Assembly (NCBI GenBank): GCA_050298535.1
Contig: JBNKUI010000118.1
Coordinates: forward strand, 1-64,000
DNA: 64,000 nt
Source of the DNA: JABDMH01 sp050298535
GTDB taxonomy: Bacteria > Bacteroidota > Bacteroidia > Chitinophagales > Saprospiraceae
Direction: 5' to 3'
The translations under genes were made by a program, and so were the position numbers. Shown one piece after another: positions 35,917 through 46,135 of the stretch. How positions within the stretch are numbered: position 1 is the first letter of the stretch; each line of letters starts with the position of its first letter. The notes beneath the pieces are model-generated. The model saw only the letters and a list, made by a program, of their open reading frames with translations, had not been told where the DNA came from and made no database searches.

Positions 35917-36804
35917 CTATTTGTTGGAAAGAAGGTATGTTGTATTTATCATGATGGAAGTGTAGGGATAGTGCTGAATGCCATGTTGCAAACCAAGACT
36001 TACACTCCATTGGTTCCACTGGTATGCAATATCCTGCTGTAAGAGGATGGGCTTGTCTCCCACGAGATATCCAAAGTAGGCACGAATTCCGGATGTGAAG
36101 ATCCATCTCCTGGTACGGTATTCAACACCTAGACCTGTGAGGAATGCGTCATTTTGAAACTGCTCGTCGAGATTGGTTTGCCAGGCGTAAAAGCCCAGCA
36201 TGTTAAAGACTCTGAGAGAGGTATTACTTGACTCCTGAAGGGTCCAGGAGGTTCCCAGATCGAGATAATATCCGGGAGCATTCGTATATCTGGCGGCCCC
36301 TTGCATGGTCGATGTAGGAAATTTGTAGCCTAAGCGAAGTACGCCTGAGCTGGATACTTTCTTCCATGCTCTTACATGGGTGTTTAGGTACAAATCACCA
36401 TTGGCTGTGGTTTCGTCGTAAAAGGTATGAAATACATTTCTTTCGGTCTTCGTGTCGTGTGAGACATTGAAGTGCTCCCAGGGTACCCAATAAATATCAA
36501 ATGAAATGAGATCGGTGACTAGGTTATAGTTGGCTCGAATACCCAGGTTTTGTGTTTTGTCTCCGGGATTGAAGTGTGAAGCCATCTCCAATGATAAGGA
36601 ATGATCATTGTTAATGACACCCTGATTTATCGGAGGGACTGGAAGTGCATTAGGTCCCATGTATCTAGGAGCAGAAATGATATACTCACTCCAGTGAGTC
36701 ACACCATCCCACTGCACATTGTTGGCCCACCAGTCGTGGCCCTGAGACCATGAGCAGGTCAGCTGGAATACCATAAAGAGTAAAAAAAGAAATCGTATTC
36801 TCAA
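35917..36804 (-). CDS. Putative outer-membrane beta-barrel protein
   Basis: A 295-aa protein with a signal peptide (IRFLFLLFMVFQLTCSWSQ). The remainder alternates polar and aromatic/hydrophobic residues (e.g. YNLVTDLISFDIYWVPWEHF, GLGVEYRTRRWIFTSGIRAYFGYLVG), as in an outer-membrane barrel of about 10-14 strands. I do not recognise a specific family. A DUF2490 barrel follows upstream on the same strand at 80 bp. Confidence 0.65.
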   Translation of the reverse strand: MRIRFLFLLFMVFQLTCSWSQGHDWWANNVQWDGVTHWSEYIISAPRYMGPNALPVPPINQGVINNDHSLSLEMASHFNPGDKTQNLGIRANYNLVTDLISFDIYWVPWEHFNVSHDTKTERNVFHTFYDETTANGDLYLNTHVRAWKKVSSSGVLRLGYKFPTSTMQGAARYTNAPGYYLDLGTSWTLQESSNTSLRVFNMLGFYAWQTNLDEQFQNDAFLTGLGVEYRTRRWIFTSGIRAYFGYLVGDKPILLQQDIAYQWNQWSVSLGLQHGIQHYPYTSIMINTTYLLSNK

Positions 36805-36884
36805 GATATCTTGTTGATTCGGTCACAAAAAAACATGCTAGACCTCAAGATTTCAAGCGAGAATACGATTTATATCCAACTAAA

Positions 36885-37610
36885 TTAAATGCTATGCCGT
36901 GCAGTCAGCTGAAATATCCATGAGCTCAAAGTAGCTCTGTTGGAGTGAAATTCATGTACACGCATGGCATGAGCTTCCAGTCGGAAGAAATTAAATGTGT
37001 TGTAGCCCAGGTATGCACCTGCTCGATTTTGTTGCACAGCACGATCGGTAGCTGAAGCATTTAGATTGAAAAATACTTCATCATAAAGCCCAAAATACAT
37101 GTGGCCATCAGATGGTATTTCCAATCCAAATCGATATCGCAATCGGTGATCTACATTTTCGCCACTTTCTACCGCCTGAAAAATTTGTTGTTCCAACTGC
37201 AGATCATGCTGCATGATTGGAATACCAAAATCCTTACGGTAGCGAAGGGATTGTGCAAATCGTAACTCCTGAGTAAGGTCTCTGATTCCGTAAAACCAAA
37301 AGAATCCCATACCGGCACCGGCACTCAGATTATTTGTGATTTGATATCTAAAATTACTCCGTACATTAAATCGTTTTCTGCCTCCGGCATAAAAGATCTG
37401 ACCAAAATCAGATTCTATGGACATGCCAGGTTTAAACTCAAATGTATTGGAATATTGCAACCAAAGACTTTGTTCTAATGTACTCTCAGGTCTTGTTGAT
37501 TCGTACAGTGAGCCGCCAACAAGGGTTTGTGCGTTGGTTGCATATGCAGTCCACATTAGGACGCACAAGCACACAAACCGACGACCGGGGGATAACGGGT
37601 TCATAGGCAA
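36885..37610 (-). CDS. DUF2490-type outer-membrane protein
   Basis: A 241-aa protein with a signal peptide (RRFVCLCVLMWTAYATNAQ) and a barrel-like sequence (SLWLQYSNTFEFKPGMSIESD, FRYQITNNLSAGAGMGFFWFYG, DHRLRYRFGLEIP, GAYLGYNTFNFFRLEAHAMRV) that fits the DUF2490 family. The function is unknown. It probably forms a unit with the downstream barrel gene. Upstream lies an AT-rich gene-free stretch. Confidence 0.65.
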   Translation of the reverse strand: MPMNPLSPGRRFVCLCVLMWTAYATNAQTLVGGSLYESTRPESTLEQSLWLQYSNTFEFKPGMSIESDFGQIFYAGGRKRFNVRSNFRYQITNNLSAGAGMGFFWFYGIRDLTQELRFAQSLRYRKDFGIPIMQHDLQLEQQIFQAVESGENVDHRLRYRFGLEIPSDGHMYFGLYDEVFFNLNASATDRAVQQNRAGAYLGYNTFNFFRLEAHAMRVHEFHSNRATLSSWIFQLTARHSI

Positions 37611-38101
37611 TCGGGTTAAGGCTTAAAAAAACTATGGTTTAAATATGTAACACATCCTGAAGATAGCTTTTTCAGGAGTAAAAACAAGATAAAAACGGCA
37701 CAGTTTTGGTATTAATTGTCCTTTAGCCTTCGCATGTAGCACCTTGAAAACCAAGAATATACACCAAATGGGGTAGAGGACAATTGTAACTGATGACTAA
37801 TATTTCAGCCCCTTACGAAGTAGACATTTTTTGATATCAAAATATTTCTATTAAGCAACCTACTGAGCTTCTTGACTGTATTTAGAATTCTACCGATTAA
37901 TGCCGGCCTGGATATCTCTCATAAGTCCGTAGCTCATTGCCATTCCATTTTTGGAAAAAGGGATCGATGAAAAAAAATTAAACTTTTTTCAAAAAAATCA
38001 GAATTAGGGCCCAAAATCGGAACCTAGGATGTAGACAACAGAATTTGGGCTACCGATAGCAGTTTCGATAGATTAAAAAACAGACCTACAAAAAAAAATG
38101 A
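37611..38101. other. AT-rich gene-free region
   Basis: About 490 bp without a plausible gene. It contains a short hairpin CCTGAA-N9-TTCAGG near 37655 and an A/T hairpin (TGAAAAAA at 37968 with TTTTTTCA at 37984-37991). Neither is followed by a convincing terminator tail. No tRNA or known RNA was recognised. Confidence 0.45.
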
Positions 38102-38650
38102 CTATTCAGCCAAACATTTAAATACTTCCCGGTAGAAATCCGGATGAGATTGCCAGGTTTGACCGGTTACGATCCTACCATCCCGCACGGCTTCTTGCTC
38201 ACAATAGGTCCCTCCGGTGGATTCAACTTCAAACCTCACATGTTCGTAGCAAGTGATATTCTTGCCATCTCCCAGACCGGCAGCGAGCAAAATCTGGATG
38301 CCATGACAGATCGCAAACACCCATTTGTCCTGCTCATCAAATGACCTGACGATTTGCAGTAAAGTTTGATTATGACGCAAATATTCAGGGGCCCTGCCAC
38401 CAAGAATTAGTATAGCATCATAAGCAGTGGAGTCCACCTCATCAAATGTGATGTCTGACTCGAGTTTATAACCTGGCGACTCCTTATAGGTATCCCATCC
38501 CGGTTCAAAATCATGGATTACAAGGTTCAATAACTTCTTGCTGGGTGCAGCAATAGTGGTTTCAATGCCTGCTTCGGCAAATCGATGTTTGGCGTACAAA
38601 GTTTCATAACTTTCGCCTGCATCTCCGGTTACAACTAATATTTTCTTCAT
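38102..38650 (-). CDS. DJ-1/PfpI family protein
   Basis: About 182 aa from the ATG at 38650; an upstream ATG adds eight residues without family character. Class I glutamine-amidotransferase-like fold with a nucleophile-elbow cysteine in FAICHGIQILLAAG and the glutamate region GDAGESYETLY. PfpI-type members act as proteases, glyoxalases or chaperones. Which applies here is not known. It sits 70 bp upstream of bshB1's end on the same strand. Confidence 0.85.
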   Translation of the reverse strand: MKKILVVTGDAGESYETLYAKHRFAEAGIETTIAAPSKKLLNLVIHDFEPGWDTYKESPGYKLESDITFDEVDSTAYDAILILGGRAPEYLRHNQTLLQIVRSFDEQDKWVFAICHGIQILLAAGLGDGKNITCYEHVRFEVESTGGTYCEQEAVRDGRIVTGQTWQSHPDFYREVFKCLAE

Positions 38651-38722
38651 AGCGACATGAAGATAGTAATTCACCTTTCGTGTGCCAAAAAATTAAATGC
38701 AACAGTTAGGTAGGGCAAATGC

Positions 38723-39442
38723 TTAGATAAGGTGGAAGAGATCATTTGCACCGATGACTCGAGGTACGGTATACCCCTCACCAAAATCCACACCGATTTG
38801 TCTGCCGTAGGTCTGGGCGCGTGCTTTGATAAAGTCTAGAAAATCTTTTCCTGAAATCGGAGAATCTGCTTCTGACGAGTCAGGATCATAAAACTGCGAG
38901 CGATAAGCAAGGATGCTCTCCATCTTTTTGTCCATGTATCCTGTGATGTCTACGACGAGGTCTGGTTTCAAGAGGCGATCCTGGATATAGTTGTAGATTG
39001 CTTTTGGCCGCCAACGATCCTGGGGTTCACCATTCAGGTCTTTTGTTTCTATTTTTAACAGCCCGGCCAGGAAACAGGCGTCGTAGATTAGCTTTGCTGC
39101 CCGCCCATGATCAGGGTGTCGATCTTCAATCGCATTGGCGAGTACGATTTCAGGTCGATAATATCGAATCCATTGAACAATCTTCAACTTGTTAGTGGTA
39201 TCATTTACGAAGAACCCATCCGGGATATCTAGCATGGTTCGGTGCTCAATACCCATGATTTTGGCGGCCTGCATGGCTTCCTCCATACGTAGAGGACCAT
39301 TTCCCCGAGTACCTAATTCACCATGTGTCAGATCCAATAGAGCAACACTTTTACCCTGGTCAATGTGTTTTAGAAGAGTTCCTGCACAACTTAATTCAAT
39401 ATCGTCTGGATGCACGCCAATAGCGAGAATGTCTACTTTCAT
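38723..39442 (-). CDS. bshB1: Bacillithiol biosynthesis deacetylase BshB1
   Basis: A 239-aa zinc deacetylase (PIG-L/LmbE family) that removes acetate from GlcNAc-malate in bacillithiol synthesis. The metal site is H11-P-D-D14 plus H112 in EDRHPDHG. The BshB1-type segments ELGTRGNGPLRMEEAMQAA and AYRSQFYDP are clear. I use the ATG at 39442; the upstream extension of 14 residues is not family-like. It follows fabH by 79 bp. No bshA or bshC is in the window. Confidence 0.9.
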   Translation of the reverse strand: MKVDILAIGVHPDDIELSCAGTLLKHIDQGKSVALLDLTHGELGTRGNGPLRMEEAMQAAKIMGIEHRTMLDIPDGFFVNDTTNKLKIVQWIRYYRPEIVLANAIEDRHPDHGRAAKLIYDACFLAGLLKIETKDLNGEPQDRWRPKAIYNYIQDRLLKPDLVVDITGYMDKKMESILAYRSQFYDPDSSEADSPISGKDFLDFIKARAQTYGRQIGVDFGEGYTVPRVIGANDLFHLI

Positions 39443-39521
39443 GAATGAAAAATTCTTTATACCTGAGTCCAACAAAGAAACCAACCAAAAAGATGTCGTA
39501 TCAGAATATCATACTAAAACA

Positions 39522-40577
39522 TTACCATCTAAGTAGTGAGGCTCCCCAGGTGAATCCACTACCGAAGGCTGCTAAACAGACAAGATCACCCCTTTTCACT
39601 TTACCTTCATCCCTGGCCTCCGAAAGCGCGATAGGAATAGAAGCTGCTGTCGTGTTCCCATACTTCTGGATATTATTAAATACCTGATCGTCACGGAGTT
39701 TCAATATTTTTTGCACAAATTGACTGATCCGAAGATTTGCCTGATGGGGTATCAGCATATCTAAATCTGATGGCTGGTACCCGGCAGTAGTGAGAGCTTC
39801 CATGATGACGGCGGGAAATTTCTGTACGGCAAATTTAAAAACGTACTTGCCATTCATGTGCGGGTAGATCATTGCGTCATCGAGCATCTTTTGCGTTACA
39901 AAGACGGTGTCAAAAGCATTGTCTGAAAAACCATAGAGTTCGATTGCTCCGTGGTATCCGCCATGACACCCGGGACTGATAAAAGCAAGTTCCTCAGCGT
40001 GACGGCCGTCAGAGTGCAAATGAGAAGTGAGTATTCCCTGATCTTCTGCTTCCGTCGGTTGCAGAATGACAGCACCGGCTCCGTCACCAAAGATCACCGA
40101 AACATTGCGTCCCCGGGTCGTAAAGTCCAGTCCCATGCTATGCATTTCCGCCCCAATCAGCAATATATTTTTATAGACTCCGGTCTTTATATATTGATCA
40201 GCCACAGATAAGCCGTATACGAATCCCGAACATTGATTTCTTATATCCAATGCACCTACTTCTGTATCGGAAATTCCGAGTTCTCTCTGCACAAGCACAC
40301 CACATCCCGGGAAAAAGTAGTCGGGACTGAGAGTCGCAAAAATGATGAAATCGACTTCCTCCTTTTGAATACCTGCATCCGCAATAGCCTTTTCGGCGGC
40401 CCGGGCACCCATGGTTGTTGTCGTTTCTTTGTGTCGTTCTCCAAATCTTCGTTCGCGAATACCGGTACGTTCTGTAATCCACTCATCGGAAGTATCCATG
40501 AGTGACTCAAGTTCCTTGTTGGATACCACGCGCTCAGGCAGATAGTGACCTATACCTGCTATTTTAGTCTTCTTCAT
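39522..40577 (-). CDS. fabH: 3-oxoacyl-ACP synthase III (KASIII)
   Basis: A 351-aa thiolase-fold condensing enzyme that starts fatty-acid synthesis from acyl-CoA and malonyl-ACP. The catalytic triad is C116 (RNQCSGFVYGL), H278 (IPHQANLR) and N308 (GNTTAASIP). It is longer than E. coli FabH (317 aa) but of a length common in Bacteroidota paralogues, so a role in a specialised acyl chain is possible. No other fab genes are adjacent. bshB1 is downstream. Confidence 0.88.
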   Translation of the reverse strand: MKKTKIAGIGHYLPERVVSNKELESLMDTSDEWITERTGIRERRFGERHKETTTTMGARAAEKAIADAGIQKEEVDFIIFATLSPDYFFPGCGVLVQRELGISDTEVGALDIRNQCSGFVYGLSVADQYIKTGVYKNILLIGAEMHSMGLDFTTRGRNVSVIFGDGAGAVILQPTEAEDQGILTSHLHSDGRHAEELAFISPGCHGGYHGAIELYGFSDNAFDTVFVTQKMLDDAMIYPHMNGKYVFKFAVQKFPAVIMEALTTAGYQPSDLDMLIPHQANLRISQFVQKILKLRDDQVFNNIQKYGNTTAASIPIALSEARDEGKVKRGDLVCLAAFGSGFTWGASLLRW

Positions 40578-40716
40578 TCTGATTAGATGCAGTTTGATAG
40601 GAAAGATAGCAAATTGATCTTTTTCCCAGCTAAGCCAGGAGAAAAAGGTGGCAGCCGTTACATCTCTACGGATACAATCGTACCGTCATAGGGCACTGAT
40701 CGTGAAAGGAAAAATG

Positions 40717-41997
40717 CTAGGTCTTCTGTTTCTTCTTTTTTGCCGCAGGAAACAACACGTTGTTCAGAATCAGTCGATACCCTGGGGAGTTGGGATGGAG
40801 ACTTAGATCGGTATCTGGATCTCCCACAAAATGTTGATAATCCTCCGGGTCGTGTCCACCATAAAACGTCCATTGACCTTCATTCATCGTACCATGAATA
40901 TATCGGGCTTCGTCGGCAGGTTTATTTTCTCCCAGTATGAGGACATTGGATTTGATGTGTTGCTTTCTGAAACTGGTAGATTGCCCCATAAACCCTTTGA
41001 CCGTGCGGGTGTGGTTTTGCGTGAGCATAGTAGGTACTGGATCCCACTTAGCTGAAAAGTCAAACAAACTGAAATAGTCTGTTTGCGGTGTCACCTTCCG
41101 GTTTCGATTGTCAATAGTACTGTGCTCATAGTAGAGCGGATTCTTTATCAGGCTGAAATTTTGAAATGCAAACGTCTTGCTGAAGTCCAGTTTTTCCTGA
41201 GCGTTAGCATCAGCAGGATCACCGTCATAGATCTCATCACATATGTCGAGACCCTCCGCAGCAAGGGCAATGTCATAGGTGTCAGTCGCAGAGCACATGG
41301 CAAACATGAATCCTCCACCGATCACGTACTCACGTATCTTCTTTACTACTGATAGTTTTAACTGAGAAACCTTAGCGAATCCGTGATCTGCCGCCAGTTG
41401 TTCCATCTTCTTCTGATTTTCTCTATACCAGGAAAATGCATGATACGAGCGATAGAATTTTCCATACTGACCCGTGAAGTCCTCGTGATGAAGATGCAAC
41501 CAGTCATATTGTGCCAGTTCGTCATCTAGTACCTCCGTGTCATAGACAGTCTCATAAGGGATTTCTGCATAGGTCAATACCATAGTCACCGCATCATCCC
41601 ATGGCTGCACAGCCTCACCCTTCGCATTGAAATCGGGTGAGTAAACTGCAATTTTTGGCGCGACTTCCAGTTTGATCGCATCCATATTCACCGCAGGACT
41701 TGCGATTTCTTCGAGTAGGACATTAAACTGGGCATCAGGCAGGATTTCAAATGAAATACCCCGGGTTCTGCACTCCTTCTCAAAAAGGGCGTTGTGTTGA
41801 AAGGCAAAACTTCCTCCTCGATAATTCAACAACCACCAGGCTTCTGCTCCTTTGTCTAGCACCCAGTATGTCACACCATAAGCTTTCAAATGATCCTTCT
41901 GGTCCGGGTCCATAGGTAGCAATATATACGACGCATCGACACGGGCCGAGATGAGAAGGAGCATGAGGAAAGTCAATAGACGTGGCAGTGTATTCAT
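40717..41997 (-). CDS. Conserved exported protein, amidotransferase-like fold (often labelled asparagine synthetase B)
   Basis: A 426-aa protein with a signal peptide (LTFLMLLLISARVDA). It has segments such as IAVYSPDFNAKGEAVQPWDDAVTMVL, YDWLHLHHEDFTGQYGKFY, and GGGFMFAMCSATDTYDIALAAEG, which together resemble a class I amidotransferase/ThuA-type fold. I recall the family being named asparagine synthetase B in databases, but neither the N-terminal-Cys amidotransferase domain nor the ATP-pyrophosphatase domain is present, and the protein is exported. The function is unknown. Confidence 0.65.
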   Translation of the reverse strand: MNTLPRLLTFLMLLLISARVDASYILLPMDPDQKDHLKAYGVTYWVLDKGAEAWWLLNYRGGSFAFQHNALFEKECRTRGISFEILPDAQFNVLLEEIASPAVNMDAIKLEVAPKIAVYSPDFNAKGEAVQPWDDAVTMVLTYAEIPYETVYDTEVLDDELAQYDWLHLHHEDFTGQYGKFYRSYHAFSWYRENQKKMEQLAADHGFAKVSQLKLSVVKKIREYVIGGGFMFAMCSATDTYDIALAAEGLDICDEIYDGDPADANAQEKLDFSKTFAFQNFSLIKNPLYYEHSTIDNRNRKVTPQTDYFSLFDFSAKWDPVPTMLTQNHTRTVKGFMGQSTSFRKQHIKSNVLILGENKPADEARYIHGTMNEGQWTFYGGHDPEDYQHFVGDPDTDLSLHPNSPGYRLILNNVLFPAAKKKKQKT

Positions 41998-42274
41998 AGC
42001 ATTCTAGCTTTACATTCGTTTAAAATTAACGCCTACTTGGCAGAAAAGTTACCTCTCAAGCAAATATTCTGGTCCTAATAGTACTTTAAAATTGTGGAGA
42101 TCAGGTGAACTATTTACTATTTGAATTATTCTTACCTTCGATCATTGAGCTTCCCAGGTAGTTGCCTTAGCTGAATTTTTTACCATCGGGAGTTCATCGG
42201 AGACATAATAAACTACACCATTTGTGCGTGTCTCTGATTACAATGATAGAAACTCTAAAATTGAAGTGTAAACT

Positions 42275-44374
42275 TTGGGAAATATAGAAATTCAGTACCC
42301 CTTCTGGAGTGTTCTGCTTTGCCTTCTGCTTGGAGGCGCATTTGCATTCCTTCTTTATTATAGAGCACAGTACTTTCCGACAGCAAAAGGTTGGGTGAAG
42401 AGTAGCTTGGGATTTATTCGGTTTGCCAGCATTTCTCTTTTGAGCTTACTCCTACTTTCGCCCGTGCTGAAGACCAGCAAACAAGAAAGCAAAAAACCTA
42501 TTGTGGTGGTAGCGCAGGATGTGTCCGCATCCATTCGAGAAGAGATGGATAGCAATGCCCTGAGTGACTACACAACATCGTTGATGGCCGTAGCTGAGGA
42601 TCTGAGCGAAGACTACGAGGTGCGCTCCTACGCATTTGGAGAAAACATACGAGATGGATTGTCTACTACTTTTGATGATAAGAGCAGCAATCAGTCTTCG
42701 ATGCTACGTCATATCGGAGATCTGTATGGTGATCAAAACCTGGGTGCGGTCATCTTTGCGACAGATGGTATTTACAATGAGGGATCAGATCCTCTTTATT
42801 CGAATGCAGCTTTCAGTGCTCCGATTTATACTATAGCGTTGGGAGACACTACGCCAGACAAGGATCTATACATCAGACAGATTTACCATAATAATATTGC
42901 TTATCTGGGAGATAAGTCAGGCGTCCAGATTGATGTCAGTGCATACAACTGTGAGGGTCAGAGAGTGACGCTGCAGGTATACCATATCGAAGGGGAGGAA
43001 AATAGGGTAGTAGAAACCGAGACATTCACCATTGATGCGCATGACTTCTTTCATACCTTCGAATTATCTATTCCTCAAGAGTCAATAGGCCTCCAGCGAT
43101 TCCGAATGTCTTTGTCACCAATCTCTGGTGAAAAGAGCACAACTAATAATCGGAAGGATTTCTTTATTGATGTGATTGATGCGCGTCAGAAGATATTGAT
43201 GCTAGCGGCTAGTCCGCATCCCGATATTGCGGCGCTGAAAGCAAGTCTGGAAGAAAATAAGAACTATGAGGTCACATCCATTCTGGCTCGCGATTTTGCG
43301 GGTAATCTGGACGAGTACGATTTTGTGGTGCTCCACCAGCTACCATCCGCCCGATTTAGGGTGACTCCGCTATTGCGCTCCATTAATGAAAAGAATATCC
43401 CCAAGCTAATCATCGTGGGTGCGCAGACTAATATTGCAGCCCTCAACCAATTTCAGTCTCTCGTCAACATCAAGCCGAAGGGCAGTACTTCCAATGTGGT
43501 GGAAGCCATGGTAAATCCGGGATTTAGTCCTTTTACTACCACCGATGCTTTAAAGAATCAAATATCATTGTTCGCACCAATTGATGCCCCTTTTGCTGAC
43601 TACCAGATAGATCCGGGGGCGGACGTACTGTTGAGACAGCGAATCGGAAAAGTAGAAACCGATTTTCCACTTTGGGTTATCGGTGATGAATCAGAATCCA
43701 GGACAGCTATAATCTGTGCAGAGGGACTGTGGAGATGGAGGATGTATGACTATCTGCAAAATGATAATTATGAGATCTTCAATGAGATCCTCGGGAAAAC
43801 GGTGCAATATCTAACCCTGAAGGAAGACAAACGTAAGTTTCGGGTCTTTCAGGCCAACAATTTATTGAATGAGAATGAGGATGCTCTCTTTGATGCTGAG
43901 TTATACAATCAATCCTATGAGCTGATTAATGATCCGGAAGTGAACATGATCATATATAACAGCAAGGGGGAGGCTTTCAATTTCGGCTTTTCAAAACGCA
44001 ACAGTGGATACTATCTGGATGCCGGTCGACTACCAGTAGATGACTATCGATGGACTGCAAGCACACAGTTCGAGGGTGAGCGTTATTCGGCGTCGGGGCA
44101 GTTTAGTGTCCAGGCCATTGAAAAGGAGAGCTTTGTCACGGTGGCCAACCACAATATGCTGGCGCAGTTATCGAATAATTCGAATGGTGCGATGATTTAT
44201 CCTGACCAGGTAAACTCCCTAACAGAAATGATTCGGGAAAGTGGTGAACTGAAGCCCATCCTGTACCGGGTTTTTCAAAGTACCAATGCTATAAACCTAA
44301 AATGGCTTTTTTATGTGTTGCTCGGTCTTCTCGTGATCGAATGGGGCCTAAGGAGGTTTTTGGGCACTTACTAG
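42275..44374 (+). CDS. vWA-like transmembrane protein
   Basis: A 699-aa protein beginning with TTG at 42275; no in-frame ATG precedes the first membrane helix, so the TTG start is accepted. Two N-terminal helices (FWSVLLCLLLGGAFAFLLYY and FIRFASISLLSLLLLSPVL) are followed by a MIDAS-like DVSASIREEM and a long periplasmic part, and a last helix (WLFYVLLGLLVIEWGLRRFL) near the C-terminus. This is the plan of BatA/aerotolerance-like and membrane-anchored amidotransferase-like proteins in Bacteroidota. The role is unknown. Confidence 0.75.
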   Translation: MGNIEIQYPFWSVLLCLLLGGAFAFLLYYRAQYFPTAKGWVKSSLGFIRFASISLLSLLLLSPVLKTSKQESKKPIVVVAQDVSASIREEMDSNALSDYTTSLMAVAEDLSEDYEVRSYAFGENIRDGLSTTFDDKSSNQSSMLRHIGDLYGDQNLGAVIFATDGIYNEGSDPLYSNAAFSAPIYTIALGDTTPDKDLYIRQIYHNNIAYLGDKSGVQIDVSAYNCEGQRVTLQVYHIEGEENRVVETETFTIDAHDFFHTFELSIPQESIGLQRFRMSLSPISGEKSTTNNRKDFFIDVIDARQKILMLAASPHPDIAALKASLEENKNYEVTSILARDFAGNLDEYDFVVLHQLPSARFRVTPLLRSINEKNIPKLIIVGAQTNIAALNQFQSLVNIKPKGSTSNVVEAMVNPGFSPFTTTDALKNQISLFAPIDAPFADYQIDPGADVLLRQRIGKVETDFPLWVIGDESESRTAIICAEGLWRWRMYDYLQNDNYEIFNEILGKTVQYLTLKEDKRKFRVFQANNLLNENEDALFDAELYNQSYELINDPEVNMIIYNSKGEAFNFGFSKRNSGYYLDAGRLPVDDYRWTASTQFEGERYSASGQFSVQAIEKESFVTVANHNMLAQLSNNSNGAMIYPDQVNSLTEMIRESGELKPILYRVFQSTNAINLKWLFYVLLGLLVIEWGLRRFLGTY

Positions 44375-44497
44375 AGTGCCACTGCTTTCATTTACCCACT
44401 CCGCCGGTAAACCATTTTCTTTCAATTTAGATTACATTAGTGACTGTTGGATCAGTTAGGACCTTCTGAACTCAAGAATGTTATTATACCACACTAT

Positions 44498-46132
44498 ATG
44501 ACGAAAAAAGATCTGGAGCTGAATATGAATGAGGATTCGCATAAGCTGGAAGTATCCCGGCTCAGGCAACGTCTTGACTTAATTCATTTGGGTGGAGGTA
44601 AAAAGCGGATCGAAAAGCACAAGGGTCGGGGTAAGATGACGGCTCGTGAACGTATCACATATTTATTGGATGAGGATCGGAAGCAATTTGAGATGGGTGC
44701 GTTGGCTGCTTTTGAGATGTATCAGGAGGAAGGAGGAGCCCCTGCCGCAGGAGTCGTGGTCGTGATGGGGTATATTGGAGGTAGATTAGTTATTGTTGTA
44801 GCCAATGATGCAACAGTAAAGGCGGGAGCCTGGTTTCCTATGACAGGGAAAAAGAACCTGCGAGCCCAGGAGATTGCGATGGAAAACAATATTCCGATTA
44901 TCTATCTGGTGGATAGTGCAGGAGTATATCTTCCCATGCAATCTGAGATATTTCCTGATAAAGAACACTTTGGGCGCATATTTCGCAATAATGCCCGAAT
45001 GTCAGCCATGGGGATTCCCCAGATTGCTGCTGTAATGGGTTCGTGTGTTGCAGGTGGAGCTTACTTACCCGTCATGTCTGACGAATCTCTGATTGTTGAC
45101 AAAACGGGATCTATTTTCCTGGCGGGTCCTTATCTGGTCAAAGCTGCCATAGGAGAGGAAGTAGACAAAGAGACTTTGGGAGGGGCGACCACACAGAGCG
45201 AGATATCCGGGATCATCGACCATAAAGTGAAAGATGATGCATCATGTCTGGACCGCATCAAAGAATTGGTGGCCGATATCGCAAGACCTACGCAGGTCGG
45301 ATTTATTCGAAGGGAACCGCAGCTCCCTAAGTACGCACCAGAGAAGTTGTACCAAATACTGCCGGAAGATCGCAGCAAACCCTATCAAATGGCGGAGTTG
45401 CTTAAGTGCCTGGTGGATGATTCAAGGCTTTCGTTCTACAAGAAAGAATATGGAAAGACTATCATTTGTGCCTATGCTCAAATTGATGGATGGGCTGTCG
45501 GCATAGTGGCCAACAATCGAGAGGTTGTTAGGACCAAACAGGGGGAGATGCAGTTTGGCGGTGTAATTTATTCGGATAGCGCAGATAAGGCAGCTAGATT
45601 TATCATGCTTTGTAATCAGAAGAAATTGCCGCTTGTTTTCATACATGACGTCTCCGGATTTATGGTGGGCAAGCGATCGGAGCATGGGGGCATAATCAAG
45701 GATGGAGCCAAGATGGTGAATGCGGTGGCAAATAGTACGGTACCTAAATTTTCCATCGTGGTGGGTAATTCATACGGCGCAGGAAACTATGCTATGTGTG
45801 GAAAAGCATATGACCCCCGACTCATCGTTGGATGGCCCTCAGCCAGGATAGCCGTGATGGGGGGAGATCAGGCAGCCCAGGTATTAACTCAGATTAAAGT
45901 AAATGCCCTGAAGCAAAAAGGGGAAGCTCCGGACGAAGCGGCTCAAAAGAAACTCCTGGAAGAAATAAAAGGAAGTTATCAGGAGCAGACCTCACCTTAT
46001 TATGCAGCGGCAAGACTGTGGATTGATGCGATCATTGATCCTGTGGAAACAAGGAAGGTAATTTCCATGGGTATTGAGGCGGCAAACAATGCACACATTC
46101 CAAAATTTCATACGGGAGTTTTTCAAGTATAA
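44498..46132 (+). CDS. Acyl-CoA carboxylase beta subunit (carboxyltransferase)
   Basis: About 544 aa from the ATG at 44498; an upstream TTG adds 17 residues unlike the family. Crotonase-fold carboxyltransferase with the typical KHKGRGKMTARERITYLLDED start, AAVMGSCVAGGAYLPVMSDE and VVGNSYGAGNYAMCGKAYDP loops. The biotin-carrying alpha subunit is not in the window. Propionyl-CoA or methylcrotonyl-CoA are the likely substrates; motifs alone do not decide. The THUMP methyltransferase starts 3 bp after it. Confidence 0.88.
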   Translation: MTKKDLELNMNEDSHKLEVSRLRQRLDLIHLGGGKKRIEKHKGRGKMTARERITYLLDEDRKQFEMGALAAFEMYQEEGGAPAAGVVVVMGYIGGRLVIVVANDATVKAGAWFPMTGKKNLRAQEIAMENNIPIIYLVDSAGVYLPMQSEIFPDKEHFGRIFRNNARMSAMGIPQIAAVMGSCVAGGAYLPVMSDESLIVDKTGSIFLAGPYLVKAAIGEEVDKETLGGATTQSEISGIIDHKVKDDASCLDRIKELVADIARPTQVGFIRREPQLPKYAPEKLYQILPEDRSKPYQMAELLKCLVDDSRLSFYKKEYGKTIICAYAQIDGWAVGIVANNREVVRTKQGEMQFGGVIYSDSADKAARFIMLCNQKKLPLVFIHDVSGFMVGKRSEHGGIIKDGAKMVNAVANSTVPKFSIVVGNSYGAGNYAMCGKAYDPRLIVGWPSARIAVMGGDQAAQVLTQIKVNALKQKGEAPDEAAQKKLLEEIKGSYQEQTSPYYAAARLWIDAIIDPVETRKVISMGIEAANNAHIPKFHTGVFQV

Positions 46133-46135
46133 TCC

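Noticed and set aside
37611..38101. Hidden small RNA or tRNA in the AT-rich gap
   Set aside because: No cloverleaf, no stable GC-rich stem and no promoter with a matching terminator was found by eye.
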